Part shown: in pieces, positions 4,549-6,714 of the stretch
Numbering within the stretch: position 1 is the stretch's first letter
Layout of the letters: each line of letters opens with the position of its first letter
Assembly: GCA_900556615.1 (NCBI GenBank)
Contig: USPP01000083.1
Span: forward strand, 1-6,714
Length of the DNA stretch: 6,714 nucleotides
Source: an uncultured Eubacteriales bacterium
GTDB lineage: Bacteria > Bacillota > Clostridia > Oscillospirales > CAG-272
Direction of reading: 5' to 3'
Translations under genes and position numbers: made by a program
Notes under the pieces: model-generated
Seen by the model: the letters and a program-made list of their open reading frames with translations, nothing else
What the model was told of the DNA's origin: nothing
Database searches by the model: none

Positions 4549-6198
4549 TTACCGGCTGATTGCGGAAGGATCCCACATGTCCGGCGCTTCATATCCGAGA
4601 AGATTTACCACGGTTGCCGCTATGCTGGAAAGTCCAAGCCCGCCGTCCTTTTTCAGCGTATATTCGGAAGAGGTAAAATTGTCATATATAATAAGCGGAA
4701 CGGGATTTAAGGTATGACTTGTTTTTGCCTTGAAGCTGCCATCCTTTCCGACCTTCGGAAGCTGCGTCTTTTTATCGAGCTCATACATTTCGTCGGCATT
4801 TCCGTGATCGGCAGTTATAATTGCCGCGCCGTGAAGCTCATCCACAACCTTCAGAATTCTTGCAAGCTGAAGATCAAGCGCTTCCATGCTGCACTGCGTT
4901 GCAGCATAATTTCCGGTATGACCTACCATATCGCCGTTCGGAAAGTTGCATCGCAGATATTTGTATTTTCCGGATTTCAGCGCTTCGATTAGCGTATCTG
5001 TTATTTCAGCGCATTTCATCCACGGACGCTGTTCAAAGGGAACAACGTCGGAAGGGATTTCTGCATATGTCTCAAGCCGGTCGCTGAATTTACCGCTCTT
5101 GTTTCCATTCCAGAAATACGTTACATGACCGTATTTCTGTGTTTCGGATATCGCATATTCGGTGATTCCGGTATCGGTGAGATATTCGCTCAGCGTATTT
5201 GTAATTTCCGGAGGATTTACAAGGTAATTCTTCGGAATGTGAAGATCGCCGTCATATTCAAGCATACCGGCATATACAACCTGCGGATATCTTTTGCGGT
5301 CGAATTTATCGAAGTGCTCTTCATCAAATGCTTTTGAAATTTCAATGGAACGATCCCCGCGGAAGTTAAAGAAAACAACGCTGTCCCCGTCATTTATAGT
5401 TCCGACCGGTTTTCCGTTTTCAGCAATAACAAAAGAGGGAAGATCCTGATCGATTACGCCGGTTTCCTTTCGGTAGGTTTGTACGGCGTCTGTGGCAGAG
5501 GCGAATTGTCTGCCCTCACCGAGGACATGGGTTTTCCAGCCTTCGGCAACCATCTGCCAGTTCGCTTCGTATCTATCCATAGTGATCTTCATTCTTCCGC
5601 CGCCGGAGGCAATTTTTATGTCAAAATTGTCATTGCGCAGGGTTGAAATAAAGTCTTCAAAAGGCTCGATATAATCAAGAGCCGAGGTTTCTCCTACGTC
5701 TCTTCCGTCAAGAAGAATATGGACTCTGACGGTCTTTATTCCTTCTTTTTTTGCTTGGGATATCATTGCTTTCAGGTGGTCTATATGAGAGTGAACGTTG
5801 CCGTCGGAAAAAAGGCCGAGAAAATGAAGAACGGAGTTGTTTTGCAGAACATTTCCGATCACTTTTTTCCAGGTTTCGGAGGAAAACATTTTACCGCTTT
5901 CTATGGACTGGGATACGAGCTTTGCTCCCTGAGCAAAAACCTGTCCCGAACCGAGAGCGTTATGTCCGACTTCCGAATTACCCATGTCATCGTCAGAGGG
6001 AAGACCGACTGCCGTGCCGTGCGCCTTAAGAGCGGTTGTTGGATATTTTGACATCAGCATATCAAGTGTGGGAGTGTATGCTGCGGCTACGGCATTGGCA
6101 CCGTTGTCCGGTGCAAGACCGACGCCATCCATTACTATTGTGAGCAGAGGCCCTTTAACTCCGCTGAATTGCGAGCTTTTTTTTAACGTTTTATTCAT
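4549..6198 (-). CDS. gpmI: 2,3-bisphosphoglycerate-independent phosphoglycerate mutase (long form)
   Basis: A 549-residue cytoplasmic metalloenzyme of glycolysis that interconverts 3- and 2-phosphoglycerate without a bisphosphoglycerate cofactor. Alkaline phosphatase-superfamily motifs are complete: D24 in IVMDGVG, the phosphorylated serine S75 in MGNSEVGHNALGSG (72-85), SDGNVHSH (131-138), GRD (165-167), FNFRGDRS (277-284), GDMVGHTG (422-429) and TADHGNADE (462-470), and the metal ligand H495 in TSHT. Most bacterial forms are about 510 residues; this one has an N-terminal extension and an insert at about 472-492 before TSHT, as in the plant and trypanosomatid-like branch as I remember it. 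The ATG at 6198 has only a modest ribosome binding site: GGAG lies 13 nt away, or GGA 7 nt away. It appears to be a single-gene unit with its own promoter. Confidence 0.96.
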   Translation of the reverse strand: MNKTLKKSSQFSGVKGPLLTIVMDGVGLAPDNGANAVAAAYTPTLDMLMSKYPTTALKAHGTAVGLPSDDDMGNSEVGHNALGSGQVFAQGAKLVSQSIESGKMFSSETWKKVIGNVLQNNSVLHFLGLFSDGNVHSHIDHLKAMISQAKKEGIKTVRVHILLDGRDVGETSALDYIEPFEDFISTLRNDNFDIKIASGGGRMKITMDRYEANWQMVAEGWKTHVLGEGRQFASATDAVQTYRKETGVIDQDLPSFVIAENGKPVGTINDGDSVVFFNFRGDRSIEISKAFDEEHFDKFDRKRYPQVVYAGMLEYDGDLHIPKNYLVNPPEITNTLSEYLTDTGITEYAISETQKYGHVTYFWNGNKSGKFSDRLETYAEIPSDVVPFEQRPWMKCAEITDTLIEALKSGKYKYLRCNFPNGDMVGHTGNYAATQCSMEALDLQLARILKVVDELHGAAIITADHGNADEMYELDKKTQLPKVGKDGSFKAKTSHTLNPVPLIIYDNFTSSEYTLKKDGGLGLSSIAATVVNLLGYEAPDMWDPSAISR

Positions 6199-6212
6199 TG
6201 TATGTCCGTTTC

Positions 6213-6267
6213 TCCGGCGAAATGATTCTCATTGGTATTACGCTGGGAAGCTTGCGGCAGCGCCGGA
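6213..6267 (-). promoter_or_regulatory. Inverted repeat in gpmI leader
   Basis: TCCGGCG (6213-6219) and CGCCGGA (6261-6267) are exact inverse complements around 41 nt. They lie in the probable 5' untranslated region of gpmI, one arm overlapping the GGAG near the start codon, so pairing could hide the ribosome binding site. I recognise no known riboswitch. A role in control is inference. Confidence 0.3.
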
Positions 6268-6293
6268 ACGCAAACCTACCCCTATACACTATT

Positions 6294-6335
6294 ATTATAT
6301 ACCTTAATTATGAATAAAAAATGAGAATTTTACAA
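6294..6335 (-). promoter_or_regulatory. Candidate gpmI promoter(s)
   Basis: On the - strand, TTGTAA (6335-6330) and CATAAT (6312-6307) are spaced by exactly 17 nt. A second, perfect -10 TATAAT lies at 6299-6294 but has only a poor -35 (ATTTTT, 6322-6317). Either gives a leader of roughly 90-105 nt before the gpmI ATG. The region beyond (6336-6468) is AT-rich and shows no gene. Confidence 0.5.
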
Positions 6336-6468
6336 TTTTTATAACTTTTTATCATCTTTATTTACAGCTTATAAAATATTATCTTTCCGATTTCTGATTT
6401 ATATTGAAGATACGGCCTTTTCAGACAAAAAACTTGTCATTCGGAATGCTTTTCTTTCTATATTTTTA

Positions 6469-6485
6469 GGTCAAAATGATTGACC
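6469..6485. promoter_or_regulatory. Operator-like palindrome upstream of tRNA promoter
   Basis: GGTCAA (6469-6474) and TTGACC (6480-6485) flank AATGA. The 17-bp site lies about 48 bp before the -35 box of the tRNA-Gln promoter. It has the shape of a repressor site, but stable-RNA promoters seldom need one and no cognate regulator is visible. It may be chance in AT-rich DNA. Confidence 0.25.
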
Positions 6486-6532
6486 GTATTTCTTTTTTAT
6501 ATCAAAAATTTGAAGGGAATTGAAAAAAACTA

Positions 6533-6561
6533 TTGACAAATGATTCTGTTTCTGCTATAAT
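6533..6561 (+). promoter_or_regulatory. Consensus sigma-A promoter for tRNA-Gln
   Basis: TTGACA (6533-6538) and TATAAT (6556-6561) are both perfect consensus hexamers with the ideal 17-nt spacer. Transcription should begin near 6568, about 11 nt before the mature tRNA. This is what a strongly expressed stable RNA would have. Confidence 0.93.
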
Positions 6562-6578
6562 ATCTACCGTTAAGTTAA

Positions 6579-6652
6579 TGCGGAATTGTGTAATGGCAGC
6601 ACGACAGACTCTGACTCTGTTTGTGAGGGTTCAAATCCTTCTTCCGCAGCCA
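6579..6652 (+). tRNA. tRNA-Gln (anticodon CUG)
   Basis: A 74-nt cloverleaf. The acceptor stem TGCGGAA (6579-6585) pairs with TTCCGCA (6642-6648), followed by discriminator G and an encoded CCA (6650-6652). The anticodon stem ACAGA (6604-6608) and TCTGT (6616-6620) encloses the 7-nt loop CTCTGAC, with anticodon CTG at 6611-6613 reading CAG codons. The T arm is GAGGG, TTCAAAT, CCTTC with one G-T pair. The weak U1-A72 pair and G73 fit glutamine tRNAs. It has its own promoter and terminator, so it is transcribed alone, without neighbouring tRNAs in the window. Confidence 0.96.
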
Positions 6653-6654
6653 AC

Positions 6655-6691
6655 AAAAAAGGAACTTTTGTCTACCAAAAGTTCCTTTTTT
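6655..6691 (+). terminator. Rho-independent terminator of tRNA-Gln
   Basis: A perfect 16-bp stem, AAAAAAGGAACTTTTG (6655-6670) with 6676-6691, around the loop TCTAC, ending in a run of six T. It starts 2 nt after the CCA end. The A-run at its left end makes it able to stop transcription from the other side as well. Confidence 0.93.
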
Positions 6692-6697
6692 GTTTAT

Positions 6698-6714
6698 CCA
6701 AGCCGCAGGCTTGG
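6698..6714. repeat. Inverted repeat at window edge
   Basis: CCAAGCC (6698-6704) and GGCTTGG (6708-6714) are exact inverse complements around GCA. It ends at the last base of the window, so it may be part of a longer structure such as a second hairpin or a repeat end. Nothing more can be said from here. Confidence 0.5.

Noticed and set aside
4301..4576. Open frame of 91 codons on the - strand between gpmI and the sortase
   Set aside because: It overlaps the gpmI end, crosses two hairpins and a repeat fragment, and resembles no family I know; a possible small protein but not supportable.
6199..6300. Known riboswitch or T-box in the gpmI leader
   Set aside because: No conserved core of a riboswitch class I know and no T-box sequence or terminator-antiterminator pair could be found.
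5719..6307. Several open frames opposite gpmI and across its start
   Set aside because: They are antisense shadows of a complete, well-conserved enzyme and show no motif of their own.

Overview
The window looks like chromosome from a Gram-positive anaerobe of the Clostridia, most plausibly a Ruminococcus-like member of the Oscillospiraceae. The signs are a class B sortase, a lipid-anchored GH32 fructan hydrolase, a bisphosphoglycerate-independent phosphoglycerate mutase, Gram-positive Shine-Dalgarno sequences, a tRNA with an encoded CCA, AT-rich intergenic DNA and short dispersed repeats. The genus is an inference from gene content and style, not from a search.

Left part, + strand (1-1661): the last 27 codons of a GH172 (DUF2961) glycoside hydrolase enter from outside the window. 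After 21 nt comes a complete GH32 lipoprotein with a GTG start. Together they look like the end of an operon for fructans and possibly difructose anhydrides: GH32 releases fructose at the cell surface, and GH172 acts on a linked fructofuranoside or related furanoside.

Convergent gap (1662-2288, 627 bp, no credible gene): a 182-bp repeat with terminal inverted repeats starts 9 bp after the GH32 stop. It is followed by a run of hairpins, including a strong bidirectional terminator (2078-2134), and by fragments of repeat ends.

Centre, - strand (4019 down to 2289): a class B sortase and, 21 nt later, a family 2 glycosyltransferase of the polyprenyl-phosphate sugar transferase type. They are probably cotranscribed. 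The sortase start is set by a strong ribosome binding site at 4026-4032. The longer open frame upstream (to 4304) is a translation of a repeat.

Gap 4020-4548 (529 bp): a second copy of the 170-180 bp repeat, a fragment similar to 2149-2198, and two hairpins. No credible gene.

Right part: a long-form gpmI on the - strand (6198 to 4549) with its own probable promoter, then an AT-rich divergent spacer (6199-6578) in which no gene is seen and 6336-6468 holds nothing recognised. Last is a tRNA-Gln(CUG) gene on the + strand, with a near-consensus promoter and a strong terminator, and an inverted repeat at the very edge.

No CRISPR, transposase, integrase or defence gene is visible. The most notable features are the paired MITE-like repeats, the concealed GH172 tail in the first 86 bases, and the sortase-glycosyltransferase pair.
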